A stretch of 64,000 bases of DNA from Pigmentiphaga kullae (GTDB lineage: Bacteria; Pseudomonadota; Gammaproteobacteria; Burkholderiales; Burkholderiaceae_B), in contig NZ_SGXC01000001.1 in NCBI RefSeq assembly GCF_004216695.1, forward strand, positions 2,232,001 through 2,296,000, written 5' to 3'. Position numbers and translations under genes: made by a program. The notes beneath the pieces are model-generated. The model saw only the letters and a list, made by a program, of their open reading frames with translations. It did no database searches and was not told the DNA's origin. Of the stretch, positions 9,513 through 20,504 are shown one piece after another (the stretch's first letter is position 1; each line of letters begins with the position of its first letter).

Positions 9513-9561
9513 TCCATTCGGGGACCGCGCCGGTGCGTATCCGCGGCGAAATGAGAGTGAA

Positions 9562-9604
9562 TTGCAAAAACTGTCGCAGCGCTTAAAATGCTGCACATGC
9601 GACA
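9562..9604 (+). promoter_or_regulatory. Promoter and inverted repeat at the start of the metal-efflux operon
   Basis: TTGCAA (9562-9567), a 16-base spacer and TAAAAT (9584-9589) make a good sigma-70 promoter. Transcription would start near 9596, at or just before the ATG at 9597, so the first message would be leaderless or almost so. A perfect 7-bp inverted repeat, TGTCGCA (9572-9578) and TGCGACA (9598-9604), brackets the -10 box and could be a metal-regulator operator. The elements are seen; the role is inference. Confidence 0.55.
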
Positions 9605-10073
9605 TTGGTACGTGTTTCTCGTATTGCTGTTCCTGCCCCTGCAATGGGTGTGGGCGGAGTCCGCCGCGTGCCAGCTCAAGGCGCACGTGGTGGCCAGCTA
9701 CCAGCACGCCCGTGTCGCGTCCCACCTGCCGGTGGCGGCCGGCCAGGAACTGCGCGAGGCGCCCCAGGTGGGCGCGGCCGTCCGGATCGACATGCCGCGC
9801 TGGGAGTTCGAGCTGGACGAGGAATTCGACATCGTCGAGCAGATTTCCGAGCCCGACTGGGGCGACGTGGCGGTGGACGACCTGGTCTGCCGGCCGCCGG
9901 CCAACGACAATTCCCACGGGGGCGCCCCGCTCGACCCCCACGAGTTCGACCTTCCCCTGTGCGTCGCGATCGCCGCGCCCGCCCTGGGCGATACGTTGTT
10001 CGTCGCTTCGCAGCATCCCCCCGCGCCGGCCCCGGTATTCCGGGCCTACCGGCCGCCGTCGCTGACGGCCTGA
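9597..10073 (+). CDS. CzcI-like exported protein of metal-efflux operon
   Basis: A 158-residue small secreted protein. The N-terminus RHWYVFLVLLFLPLQWVWA followed by ESAACQ resembles that of CzcI, the small periplasmic protein encoded ahead of czcCBA in metal-resistant betaproteobacteria. Several His, Asp and Glu residues in the mature part could bind metal, but there is no clear motif. An ATG at 9588 is in frame but overlaps the predicted -10 box, so I chose 9597. It is the first gene of the operon. The assignment rests on the signal-peptide pattern and position, and is moderate. Confidence 0.6.
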   Translation: MRHWYVFLVLLFLPLQWVWAESAACQLKAHVVASYQHARVASHLPVAAGQELREAPQVGAAVRIDMPRWEFELDEEFDIVEQISEPDWGDVAVDDLVCRPPANDNSHGGAPLDPHEFDLPLCVAIAAPALGDTLFVASQHPPAPAPVFRAYRPPSLTA

Positions 10074-10166
10074 TCCGCGTCACCCTCGTCTGCGGCGGCT
10101 GGTAGCCGCCGCACGCGCCTTGCCGGCGGCCTCGGGCCGCCGCGCGTGTCCGTTCCTACGACCATC

Positions 10167-11408
10167 ATGAAGCCCATCACACTCGTTTTGTCAGTGTGGC
10201 TGGCGGGCATGTGTACCCATGCGGCTGCGGCGCAGCCCTACACGCTCGACCAGCTATTGTCCCTAGCCCTGCAGGGCAACAAGGGCGTCGAGGCCGCTTC
10301 GGCCGGCGTCGACGTCGCCCGGGCCGGCCTGACCACCGCCAGGGCCTATCCCAATCCCGAGGTGGAATTCACCACGGGGCGCGTTTCCGCGCGCCAGCCC
10401 GGCTCCGCCACCGGCGTCGGACAGACGCTGTCCATCACCCAGCGCATCGACCTGCCCAACCAGCGGCGCTTGCGCTACGAGGTCGCCACGGGAACGCTGC
10501 GGGCCACCACCGCGAGCCACGAATCGTTCGTCGTGGATCTCGTGGCCAGGGTCAAGCGCGGATTCTACGAAACGCTCCGGCGCGAGGCCGAGTTCTCGGC
10601 GGCCCAGGAAGACCTCGCGCTGACCCAGCAGCTGTACAACCGTGCCCAGATCCGGGTCGACGTGGGCGATGCGCCCAAGTACGAGGCCATACGGGTCGGG
10701 GCGGAACTGCTCAATGCCCAGAAGAACAACCAGAGCGCGCTGCTGCGCGTGAACCAGGCCAAGTCGTTCCTGCGCCAGCAGGTCGGCGAGATCCTGCCCG
10801 CCGGCTTCGCGCTGCAGGGAAGGCTGGGGCGGACATGGTCGCTGGAGCCGCTTGCCAAGCTGCGCGAGACGATGCTGGCGGGCAATGCCGAACTGACCGA
10901 ATACCGGGCCGCCTTGCAGCGGGCCCGCGCATCGGTCGACTACGAGCGTTCGCTGCGTCTGCCGTCGGTCGCGCTCAAGGCCACGTCCAGCCGCGATCCG
11001 GACGTGCGCGATACGCAATTCGGCGTGGTGGTCAGCGTGCCGCTGTGGGATCGCCGGGAGGGCCCGGTCAACGAAGCCGCAGCCGGTGTCATCCGCGCGC
11101 GCAGCCAGCTCGAGGCGCGGGAGTTCGAGCTGACCCAGCAACTGGACTCCGCCTACCAGCAGTTCCAGATCGCCGCCTCGCAGGTCGAGGCGCTGGAGTC
11201 GGGCATCGTGCGCCAGGCCGAGGCCGCGCTGAACGTGGCAGAGGCCGCGTATCGCTACGGCGAGCGCGGCATCATCGACTATCTCGATGCGCAGCGCGTG
11301 CTGCGCACCGCGCGCAACGACCTCATCGCCGCCCAATTCGATCTGCAGATGGCCGCCGTGGAAATCGAGCGGCTGCTGGCCAACTCTTTCGCAGGTGACC
11401 CCTCATGA
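10167..11408 (+). CDS. czcC: CzcC-type outer-membrane efflux protein (TolC family)
   Basis: A 413-residue outer-membrane channel subunit with a signal peptide (LSVWLAGMCTHAAAAQ). Long heptad-rich helices with repeated Ala, Gln and Glu in two halves, plus motifs such as ARAYPNPEVEF and the C-terminal YRYGERGIIDYLDAQR, are standard for the CzcC/CusC branch of the TolC family. I chose the ATG at 10167 over a GTG at 10146 because the signal peptide starts there. It overlaps the adaptor gene by 4 bp (ATGA), so the two are translationally coupled. It completes the tripartite pump with the next two genes. Confidence 0.92.
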   Translation: MKPITLVLSVWLAGMCTHAAAAQPYTLDQLLSLALQGNKGVEAASAGVDVARAGLTTARAYPNPEVEFTTGRVSARQPGSATGVGQTLSITQRIDLPNQRRLRYEVATGTLRATTASHESFVVDLVARVKRGFYETLRREAEFSAAQEDLALTQQLYNRAQIRVDVGDAPKYEAIRVGAELLNAQKNNQSALLRVNQAKSFLRQQVGEILPAGFALQGRLGRTWSLEPLAKLRETMLAGNAELTEYRAALQRARASVDYERSLRLPSVALKATSSRDPDVRDTQFGVVVSVPLWDRREGPVNEAAAGVIRARSQLEAREFELTQQLDSAYQQFQIAASQVEALESGIVRQAEAALNVAEAAYRYGERGIIDYLDAQRVLRTARNDLIAAQFDLQMAAVEIERLLANSFAGDPS

Positions 11409-12598
11409 TTCCGCGTTCTTCCCGCAAGACTTCCGACGGCGCACGCCGTGTCCCGCCTGCCGCCGGACGGTGGAGCTTCCTGGCGGCATTCTGCCTCGTG
11501 CTGGCCGCCTGCGGCGACAAGCCCGCGATCGAGGCCGAGCCGGCCGAAGCGCTCGACCCCAGCATCGTGGTCGCGAGCGAGGCCATGCAGGCCCGCATCC
11601 AGGTCGCCCCGATCGCGACCGAGCCGTTCAGCGACGTGCTGCGCGTGGCCGGCCGCATCGATTTCGACCGCCAGCGCATGGCCCGGATCGGCGCACCCGT
11701 GACGGGGCGGGTCACCGACATCAACACCACGCTGGGCGCGGCGGTCAAGCCGGGCGACGTGCTGGCGCGGCTGCACAGCACCGAGCTGGGTAGCGCGCAG
11801 CTGGCCTACCTGAAGGCCAAGGCCCAGTCCGAACTGCAACAGAACGCCCGCGAGCGGGCTCGCCTGCTGTTCGCCGCCGACGTGATCGGCAAGGCCGAAC
11901 TGCAGCGGCGCGAGAACGAATACGCGGTGGCCGCGGCCGAGCTGCGCGCCGCGTCCGACCAGTTGAGCGTGCTGGGCATGTCGCCGTCGGCGATCTCCCG
12001 CATGGGGAAATCGGGCGAGATCAGTTCCTTCTCGCCTGTGGTGTCCACGCTGCGCGGGTCAGTGGTCGAGTTGAATGTGTCGCCGGGGCAGGTGGTCCAG
12101 CCCGCCGACGCGCTGTTTACGGTGGCCGACCTGTCGCGCGTGTGGGCCGTGGCCGAAGTGCCCGAGCAGCAGGCGGACCTGGTGGCGGCGGGCCAGACCG
12201 TCGACATCGAGGTGCCGGCGCTGGGCAACCGCAAGATCTCGGGCGAACTGATCTTCGTCGGCCAGGTGGTCGACCCGGCCACGCGCACCGTGCCGGTCAG
12301 GACGTCCATCGACAACGCCGACGGCCGGCTCAAGCCGGCCATGCTGGCGACCATGCTGATCGTCAGCCGCCCGACAGAACAGCTCGTGATACCCGCCTCG
12401 GCCGTGGTGCGTTTCGAGAACGAAGACCTGGTCTACGTCGAGATCGAACCGGGACGCTTTCGCGCGACCCAGGTACAGATGGGCGCCTCGTACAACGGCA
12501 AGCGCGTGGTCGCCTCGGGCCTGAAGGCCGGTGACCGAGTCGTCGTCGAAGGGGCCTTCCACCTCAACAACCAGCGCGCTGGCGTCGATCCGGAGTAA
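11405..12598 (+). CDS. czcB: CzcB-type periplasmic adaptor lipoprotein of RND metal pump
   Basis: A 397-residue membrane-fusion protein. The N-terminus has a lipobox LVLAACGD with lipid-attachment Cys36. The lipoyl-like half-motifs lie at RIGAPVTGRVTDINTTLGAAV and GSVVELNVSPGQVVQPADAL, with a helical hairpin between them rich in Arg, Glu and Gln. The C-terminal beta-barrel includes VWAVAEVPEQQADLV. It links the inner-membrane pump to the outer-membrane channel. It has none of the His-rich C-terminal extension found in some CzcB proteins, so the metal cannot be read from it. Confidence 0.93.
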   Translation: MIPRSSRKTSDGARRVPPAAGRWSFLAAFCLVLAACGDKPAIEAEPAEALDPSIVVASEAMQARIQVAPIATEPFSDVLRVAGRIDFDRQRMARIGAPVTGRVTDINTTLGAAVKPGDVLARLHSTELGSAQLAYLKAKAQSELQQNARERARLLFAADVIGKAELQRRENEYAVAAAELRAASDQLSVLGMSPSAISRMGKSGEISSFSPVVSTLRGSVVELNVSPGQVVQPADALFTVADLSRVWAVAEVPEQQADLVAAGQTVDIEVPALGNRKISGELIFVGQVVDPATRTVPVRTSIDNADGRLKPAMLATMLIVSRPTEQLVIPASAVVRFENEDLVYVEIEPGRFRATQVQMGASYNGKRVVASGLKAGDRVVVEGAFHLNNQRAGVDPE

Positions 12599-12603
12599 CG
12601 ATC

Positions 12604-15600
12604 ATGCTCGAGAAAATCGTCCGCGCTGCCCTGCAGCAGCGGCTGATCATCGCCGTACTGGCGGTGGTGGCCCTCGTGGTCGGCCTGGACGCCATGCGCA
12701 AGATGTCGGTGGATGCCTTCCCGGACGTCACCAACGTCCAGGTCCAGATCGCGACCGACGCCACCGGCCGTTCGCCGGAAGAGGTCGAGCGCTTCGTGAC
12801 CGTGCCTATCGAGATCGCGATGACAGGCCTGCCCGGACTGCAGGAGATGCGTTCGCTGAACAAGCCTGGACTGTCGCTGATCACCCTGGTCTTCACCGAC
12901 GCGACCGACGTCTATTTCGCGCGCCAATTGGTGATGGAGCGGCTGATCGAGATCGGCTCGCGCATGCCCACCGGCGTGACGCCCGTGCTCGGGCCCGTGT
13001 CCACGGGCCTGGGCGAGGTCTACCAGTACACCCTGGACCGGCCCGATGACGGCGACCGGGAACTGACGCAGAAGGAACTGACGGAACGGCGCATCGTCCA
13101 GGACTGGGTGGTGCGTCCGCTGCTGCGGTCCATCCCGCAGGTGGCCGAGATCAATTCGCAGGGCGGCTACGTCAAGCAGTATCAGGTACTGGTCAATCCC
13201 GACCGCATGAGCCACTACGGCATCACGCTGCATCAGGTGTACGAAGGGCTGGCGCGCAACAACGCCAACTCGGGCGGGGGCATCCTGCCGCACTACGCCG
13301 AGCAGTACCTGATACGCGGCGTGGGCCTGATAGAGAACCTGCAGGACATCGCCAACATCGTGCTGGCCGAGTCCAACGGCACGCCGGTCTATGTGCGCGA
13401 CGTGGCCGAGGTCGGCATGGGACACGAGGTCCGCTACGGCGCCGTGGTCAAGAACGGCGTGACCGAGTCCGTGGGCGGCATCGTCATGATGATGCGCGGC
13501 GGGAACGCCAAGGAGGTGGTGGCGCGCATCAAGCAGCGGGTGGCCGAGATCAACAGCCAGGGCATGCTGCCCGACGGCCTGCAGATCGTGCCCTACTACG
13601 ATCGCAGCGAACTGGTCGACGCGGCCCTGTGGACCGTGGCCAAGGTGCTGCTGGAAGGCGTCCTGCTGGTCGTCGTCATCCTGTTCCTGTTCCTGGGCGA
13701 CGTGCGGTCCTCGCTGATCGTCGTGGCGACCCTGGTGCTGACGCCGCTGCTGACCTTCTTCGCGATGAACCGGTTGGGCATCTCGGCCAACCTGATGTCG
13801 CTGGGCGGACTGGCGGTCGCCATCGGCCTGATGGTGGACGGTTCCGTGGTGGTGGTGGAAAACGCCTTTGCCCATCTGGGCCACGCCAAGGACAGCGGCG
13901 AGAGCAAGGTCCGCATCATCCTCAAGGCGGTGGCCGAGGTGGCGACGCCCGTGGTGTTCGGCATAGGCATCATCATCCTGGTGTTCCTGCCGCTGATGAC
14001 GCTGCAGGGCATGGAAGGCAAGATGTTCGCGCCGCTGGCCTACACCATCGCCATCGCGCTGGCGATCTCGCTGGTGTTGTCGCTGACGCTGTCGCCGGTG
14101 TTGTCGTCCTATCTGCTCAAGGGCGGGGCCGAGCACGATACGCGCATGATCGCCTTCATGAAGCGGCACTACCTGCGGATGCTGGACTGGGTGCTGCGCA
14201 ACACGAAGAAGACGCTCGTCATGGCGGTGCTGGCCTTTGGCGCCTCGGTGGCCGTGCTGCCCTTCCTGGGCACCTCCTTCATTCCGGAGATGAAGGAGGG
14301 ATCGATCGTACCGGGCATCAACCGCGTGCCCAACATCTCGCTCGAGGAGTCGATCGAGCTGGAGCGCCAGGCCATGAAGATCGTCATGGGCGTGCCAGGC
14401 GTCAAATCGGCGATATCCGGGGTGGGCCGGGGCGAAAGTCCCGCCGATCCGCAGGCGCAGAACGAGTCCACGCCCATCGTCAGTCTCAAGCCGCAGGACG
14501 AATGGCCCGAGGGCTGGACCCAGGACACCATCGCCGAGGAGATCCGCAAGCGCCTGGAAGTGATCCCCAGCGCGCAGATCATCATGGCGCAGCCGATTTC
14601 CGACCGCGTCGACGAAATGGTCACCGGTGTGCGCTCGGATGTGGCCGTGAAGGTATTCGGCGAGGACCTGGACCGGCTGCTGCAGAAGGCCCAGGAGATC
14701 GCGCGGGTGGCCGAGACGGTGCAGGGCGCGCGCGACGTGAGGGTGGATCGCGTCAGCGGCCAGCAGTACCTGTCCATCAATATCGACCGACAGGCCATCG
14801 CCCGCTACGGCCTGAATGTGTCGGACGTGCACGATGTGATCGAAGTGGCCATCGCCGGCAAGACCGCCACCGAGATCTACGAAGGCGAGCGCAGGTTCTC
14901 GGCGGCCGTGCGCCTGCCCGAGAGCTTCCGCGGCAGCGTGCAGTCCATCCGCCAGATCCTGCTGACCACGCCGCACGGCGTGCGCGTGCCGCTGGAAAGC
15001 CTGGCCGCCATCGAAGTGCGCGACGGACCGGCGCAGATCAGCCGCGAAGGCGGCAAGCGGCGCGTGGTGGTCGCCATCAACGTGCAGGACCGCGACCTGG
15101 GCGGTTTCGTGGCGGAGCTGCAGCAGACGGTGCAGGGCAAGGTGCAGTTGCCGACCGGCTACTACCTGGAGTGGGGCGGCCAGTTCCAGAACATGGAGCG
15201 GGCGCTTGGCCACCTGTCCATCATCGTGCCCGCCACCGTGGCCGCCATCTTCTTCCTGTTGTTCCTGCTGTTCAATTCGGTGCGCTACGCGACGCTGATC
15301 ATCACCGTGCTGCCGTTCGCCTCCATCGGCGGCATCATCGCCCTGTTCGTGACGGGCGAGTACCTGTCGGTGCCTGCGTCGGTGGGCTTCATCGCGCTGT
15401 GGGGCATCGCCGTGCTGAACGGGGTGGTGATGGTGTCCTACATACGCAAGCTGCGGATGGAGGGCAGGCCGCTGGCCGAGGCGGTGGTGGAAGGGGCGAC
15501 CATGCGTTTCCGCCCGGTCATGATGACCGCCACCGTGGCGATGCTGGGCCTGGTGCCTTTCCTGTTCGCCACGGGGCCCGGGTCCGAAGTGCAGAAGCCG

Positions 15601-15705
15601 CTTGCGGTGGTGGTGATCGGGGGATTGATCACGTGCACGGCGTTGACGCTGTTGGTGCTGCCGATGCTGTACCGGTGGTTCGACGAAGAGTCGCCCGAGG
15701 CATAG
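12604..15705 (+). CDS. czcA: CzcA/CusA-type heavy-metal RND efflux pump
   Basis: A 1033-residue inner-membrane RND transporter of the heavy-metal (HME) branch. It starts with LEKIVRAALQQRLIIAVLAV and DAFPDVTNVQVQI, both family hallmarks. Two groups of membrane helices flank large periplasmic loops. The proton-relay motif in helix 4 reads AIGLMVDGSVVVVEN, with Asp412, Glu419 and Asn420. Classic CzcA proteins have D-F-G-x3-D-G-A there, so this one is a variant and the metal (Zn, Co, Cd, Ni or Cu) is not safely predicted. It follows czcB by 5 bases. The RND class is certain. Confidence 0.94.
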   Translation: MLEKIVRAALQQRLIIAVLAVVALVVGLDAMRKMSVDAFPDVTNVQVQIATDATGRSPEEVERFVTVPIEIAMTGLPGLQEMRSLNKPGLSLITLVFTDATDVYFARQLVMERLIEIGSRMPTGVTPVLGPVSTGLGEVYQYTLDRPDDGDRELTQKELTERRIVQDWVVRPLLRSIPQVAEINSQGGYVKQYQVLVNPDRMSHYGITLHQVYEGLARNNANSGGGILPHYAEQYLIRGVGLIENLQDIANIVLAESNGTPVYVRDVAEVGMGHEVRYGAVVKNGVTESVGGIVMMMRGGNAKEVVARIKQRVAEINSQGMLPDGLQIVPYYDRSELVDAALWTVAKVLLEGVLLVVVILFLFLGDVRSSLIVVATLVLTPLLTFFAMNRLGISANLMSLGGLAVAIGLMVDGSVVVVENAFAHLGHAKDSGESKVRIILKAVAEVATPVVFGIGIIILVFLPLMTLQGMEGKMFAPLAYTIAIALAISLVLSLTLSPVLSSYLLKGGAEHDTRMIAFMKRHYLRMLDWVLRNTKKTLVMAVLAFGASVAVLPFLGTSFIPEMKEGSIVPGINRVPNISLEESIELERQAMKIVMGVPGVKSAISGVGRGESPADPQAQNESTPIVSLKPQDEWPEGWTQDTIAEEIRKRLEVIPSAQIIMAQPISDRVDEMVTGVRSDVAVKVFGEDLDRLLQKAQEIARVAETVQGARDVRVDRVSGQQYLSINIDRQAIARYGLNVSDVHDVIEVAIAGKTATEIYEGERRFSAAVRLPESFRGSVQSIRQILLTTPHGVRVPLESLAAIEVRDGPAQISREGGKRRVVVAINVQDRDLGGFVAELQQTVQGKVQLPTGYYLEWGGQFQNMERALGHLSIIVPATVAAIFFLLFLLFNSVRYATLIITVLPFASIGGIIALFVTGEYLSVPASVGFIALWGIAVLNGVVMVSYIRKLRMEGRPLAEAVVEGATMRFRPVMMTATVAMLGLVPFLFATGPGSEVQKPLAVVVIGGLITCTALTLLVLPMLYRWFDEESPEA

Positions 15706-15726
15706 ACGAATGCAAGGAGAAATCGA

Positions 15727-16050
15727 ATGAAGGAAATCAAGGCGATCATACGGCCGGTGCGCCTGGACGACGTGCGCGAGGCGCTGATGCGCACGCCGGG
15801 TTTTCCCGGCATGACCGTCACGCACGTCGAAGGGTGCAGCGCGCCGGGGCGGCACCAGCCGCAGAATCTCAAGGAAGAGCTGCTGGATTTCTCGCCCAAG
15901 GTGCGCATCGAGATGGTGGCGGCGGACGAATATGCCGACACCTTGTACGAGGCCCTGAAGCAGGCGGCCACGACCGGCCACGTCGGCGACGGCCTGGTCT
16001 GGATGAGCGAGGTGGCGCGCTGCGACTACCTGTGGCAGCCCGGCGGTTGA
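15727..16050 (+). CDS. PII-like signalling protein linked to metal efflux
   Basis: A 107-residue protein with the PII start MKEIKAIIRPVRLDDVREAL and a matching ferredoxin-like layout (KVRIEMVAADEYADTLYEAL, then TTGHVGDGLVWMSEV, similar to the GxxGDGKIFV segment of GlnB). The T-loop region (residues 37-57) lacks the Tyr51 that is uridylylated in GlnB and the usual PII signature. A divergent PII group tied to metal-efflux RND genes is described in the literature, and this gene fits it by sequence and position, 21 bases after the pump. It probably senses or regulates metal transport, not nitrogen. Its ligand is unknown. Confidence 0.82.
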   Translation: MKEIKAIIRPVRLDDVREALMRTPGFPGMTVTHVEGCSAPGRHQPQNLKEELLDFSPKVRIEMVAADEYADTLYEALKQAATTGHVGDGLVWMSEVARCDYLWQPGG

Positions 16051-16117
16051 CCCCGGGTATGCCGGCCGGTGCGGTTGTCCGGACAAATTTTTCGTTGTTT
16101 TTCTGAGATATGGCAAT

Positions 16118-16143
16118 ACCGGCCCCCACCAGGGCCGGTTTTC
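16118..16143 (+). terminator. Rho-independent terminator of the metal-efflux operon
   Basis: ACCGGCCC (16118-16125) pairs perfectly with GGGCCGGT (16132-16139) around a 6-base loop and is followed by TTTT. It lies 68 bases after the stop of the PII-like gene and closes the operon begun at 9562. Confidence 0.85.
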
Positions 16144-16260
16144 ATATGCGCGCGGGCCGCGCCCGATGGCATGGATATTGCACGGTCCGCCTGCCGTCCG
16201 CCGCATCGGCGCGGTGGCCTGCGATGACTGATGTGTCGCAAAGAAAAAACGGAGACAGAC

Positions 16261-18747
<2,487 letters not shown>

Positions 18748-18758
18748 GGGAGGCGGCG

Positions 18759-19106
18759 ATGCGCAAGCCGATCGTGGTCGCAGCGGTGCTGGTGGCGCTG
18801 GCGGCGGCGCTCGCCGCCGGCATGGCCGCGGGCAGCCGTGTCACGCTGCTGGTGCTGGACGTGCCGGACCGGCAGGCCACGCTGCTGGTCAAGCGCAGCG
18901 CGTCGCTGGGCATGGGATGGCTGGAGTCCGAAGCCACCCTGTGCCGGCGCCAGCAGCCGGGCTCGCCCCTGCATTCGGTGATGCTGTCGCCGGAGTTCTG
19001 CCCGCTGGCCCTGGCGGCGGGCCAGGAAACGCGTGGGGACCGCGTCCTGCTGACCCTGCCCTTCCTGGCCTGGCTGCACGGCCTGGCCGGGCGCGCGCTG
19101 GCCTAG
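18759..19106 (+). CDS. Hypothetical membrane-anchored protein
   Basis: A 115-residue protein starting 11 bases after the acylase stop, with a strong GGGAGGCGG ribosome site. Residues 1-25 form a hydrophobic Ala/Val/Leu segment that may be a signal peptide or anchor. The rest looks beta-rich and has two Cys residues (in ATLCRRQQ and SPEFCPLAL) that might form a disulfide. I do not recognise the family. It is probably co-transcribed with the acylase. Confidence 0.72.
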   Translation: MRKPIVVAAVLVALAAALAAGMAAGSRVTLLVLDVPDRQATLLVKRSASLGMGWLESEATLCRRQQPGSPLHSVMLSPEFCPLALAAGQETRGDRVLLTLPFLAWLHGLAGRALA

Positions 19107-19113
19107 GTTCAGG

Positions 19114-19605
19114 CTACGCCCGCACCCGGTCGTAGGTCACGAAGTCGTAGCCCAGGCCGTCTTCGGGCGGCTGCGCTACGCGCGAGGCCTCGCGCCATTG
19201 GCCGGCGGGCAGCGGCGGAAACCAGGCATCGCCCGGCACCTCCGCGTGCACCTCGGTCGCGATCAGCATGTCCGCGCGGTCCAGCGCCGCGGCGTAGATC
19301 TGGGCGCCGCCGATCACGAATACCTGCCCGGCGTCCCCGGCCGCGGCCAGGGCCTCCTCCAGCGTGTGCACCACTGTCGCGCCCTCGGCCGCATAGGCCG
19401 GGTCGCGTGTGACGACGATATTCTGCCGGCCCGGCAGCGGCCGGCCCAGCGATTCCCAGGTCTTGCGTCCCATGACGATGGGATGGCCGAGCGTGGTGCG
19501 CTTGAAGTGCGCCAGGTCGCCGCGCAGGCGCCAGGGCAGGGCGTTGTCGCGTCCGATGACGCGGTTGCTGGCGTAGGCGACGATAAGGATGAGCTGGGCG
19601 GGCAT
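19114..19605 (-). CDS. folA: Dihydrofolate reductase
   Basis: A 163-residue enzyme of normal length that reduces dihydrofolate to tetrahydrofolate with NADPH. Hallmarks are LILIVAYASNRVIGRDNALPWRL, with the Asn-Ala-Leu-Pro-Trp loop, then HFKRTTLGHPIVMGRKTWESLG and VFVIGGAQIYAAAL. I chose the ATG at 19605 (MPAQLIL) over an upstream in-frame start because the fold begins there. It works with thymidylate synthase, encoded at 31573-32544, which regenerates dihydrofolate. Confidence 0.96.
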   Translation of the reverse strand: MPAQLILIVAYASNRVIGRDNALPWRLRGDLAHFKRTTLGHPIVMGRKTWESLGRPLPGRQNIVVTRDPAYAAEGATVVHTLEEALAAAGDAGQVFVIGGAQIYAAALDRADMLIATEVHAEVPGDAWFPPLPAGQWREASRVAQPPEDGLGYDFVTYDRVRA

Positions 19606-19793
19606 GGCGGGAAAGAATCTGGCGTATCCAGCCCGCAATCTAGCATGAACGCCACCGGTCTCCGGTGGCTCGCCGGTTGAGACGGATGGCTGCCAGACCG
19701 CGTGATTTCTGATACAACGCAAGGCTGTGGGCCCGGTTCGCGCCGCGGCCGGACCGCAACGACAATCATCCATCACCAATCGACAAGGGAATC

Positions 19794-20462
19794 ATGGGAA
19801 CGCAGATCGAATTGACCGCTTCAGACGGTGTCACCATTTCCGCCTACCGCGCCGACCCCGCCGGCAAGCCGCGCGGCGGCCTGATCGTGTGCCAGGAGAT
19901 CTTCGGCGTCAACGTCCATGTCCGCGGCGTGTGCGACCGCTATGCCCAGGAAGGCTACCTGGCCATCGCCCCCGCGTTCTTCGACCGGGTTCAGCCGGGC
20001 GTGGAACTGGGCTATGAGCCCGACGACATCGCCAAGGGACGCGAATTGATGCAGAAGGTCTCCATCGACAACGCCCTGAAGGACGTCGCCGCCGCCCTGG
20101 CCATCGCCAGCGAGGCGGGCAAGGTCGGCATCGTCGGCTACTGCTGGGGCGGCACCGTGGCATGGGCCGCCGCGGGCCGCCTGGACGGCCTGTCGGCCGC
20201 CATTCCCTACTATGGCGGCGGCATCGCCGGCATGGCCGACAAGAAGCCGCGCATCCCGACCATGGCGCACTTCGGCGAGAAAGACCACTCGATTTCGATG
20301 GCCGACGTCGAGAAAATCCGCGCCGCCCAGCCCGACGTGATCGTCCACACCTATGCGGCCGGCCACGGCTTCAACTGCGAGATGCGGGGTTCGTACGACA
20401 AGCCCAGTGCCGACCTGGCGCTGTCGCGCTCGCTGGAGTTCCTGCGCCAGCACGTGGGCTGA
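19794..20462 (+). CDS. Dienelactone hydrolase family protein
   Basis: A 222-residue alpha/beta hydrolase. The catalytic triad of the family is present: nucleophile Cys117 in GYCWGG, Asp164 in GEKDHS, and His191 in AAGHGFNC, with the helper Glu36 region QEIFGVN. Carboxymethylenebutenolidases of this type open dienelactone in chlorocatechol degradation, but many family members act on other esters. No chlorocatechol genes are nearby, so the exact substrate is open. It is divergent from folA, with 188 bases between them, and convergent with the LysR gene that follows. Confidence 0.9.
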   Translation: MGTQIELTASDGVTISAYRADPAGKPRGGLIVCQEIFGVNVHVRGVCDRYAQEGYLAIAPAFFDRVQPGVELGYEPDDIAKGRELMQKVSIDNALKDVAAALAIASEAGKVGIVGYCWGGTVAWAAAGRLDGLSAAIPYYGGGIAGMADKKPRIPTMAHFGEKDHSISMADVEKIRAAQPDVIVHTYAAGHGFNCEMRGSYDKPSADLALSRSLEFLRQHVG

Positions 20463-20504
20463 CGCGAAACGCCGTCCGGCCGCAGGCTCTGGGGAAAACC
20501 GCTC

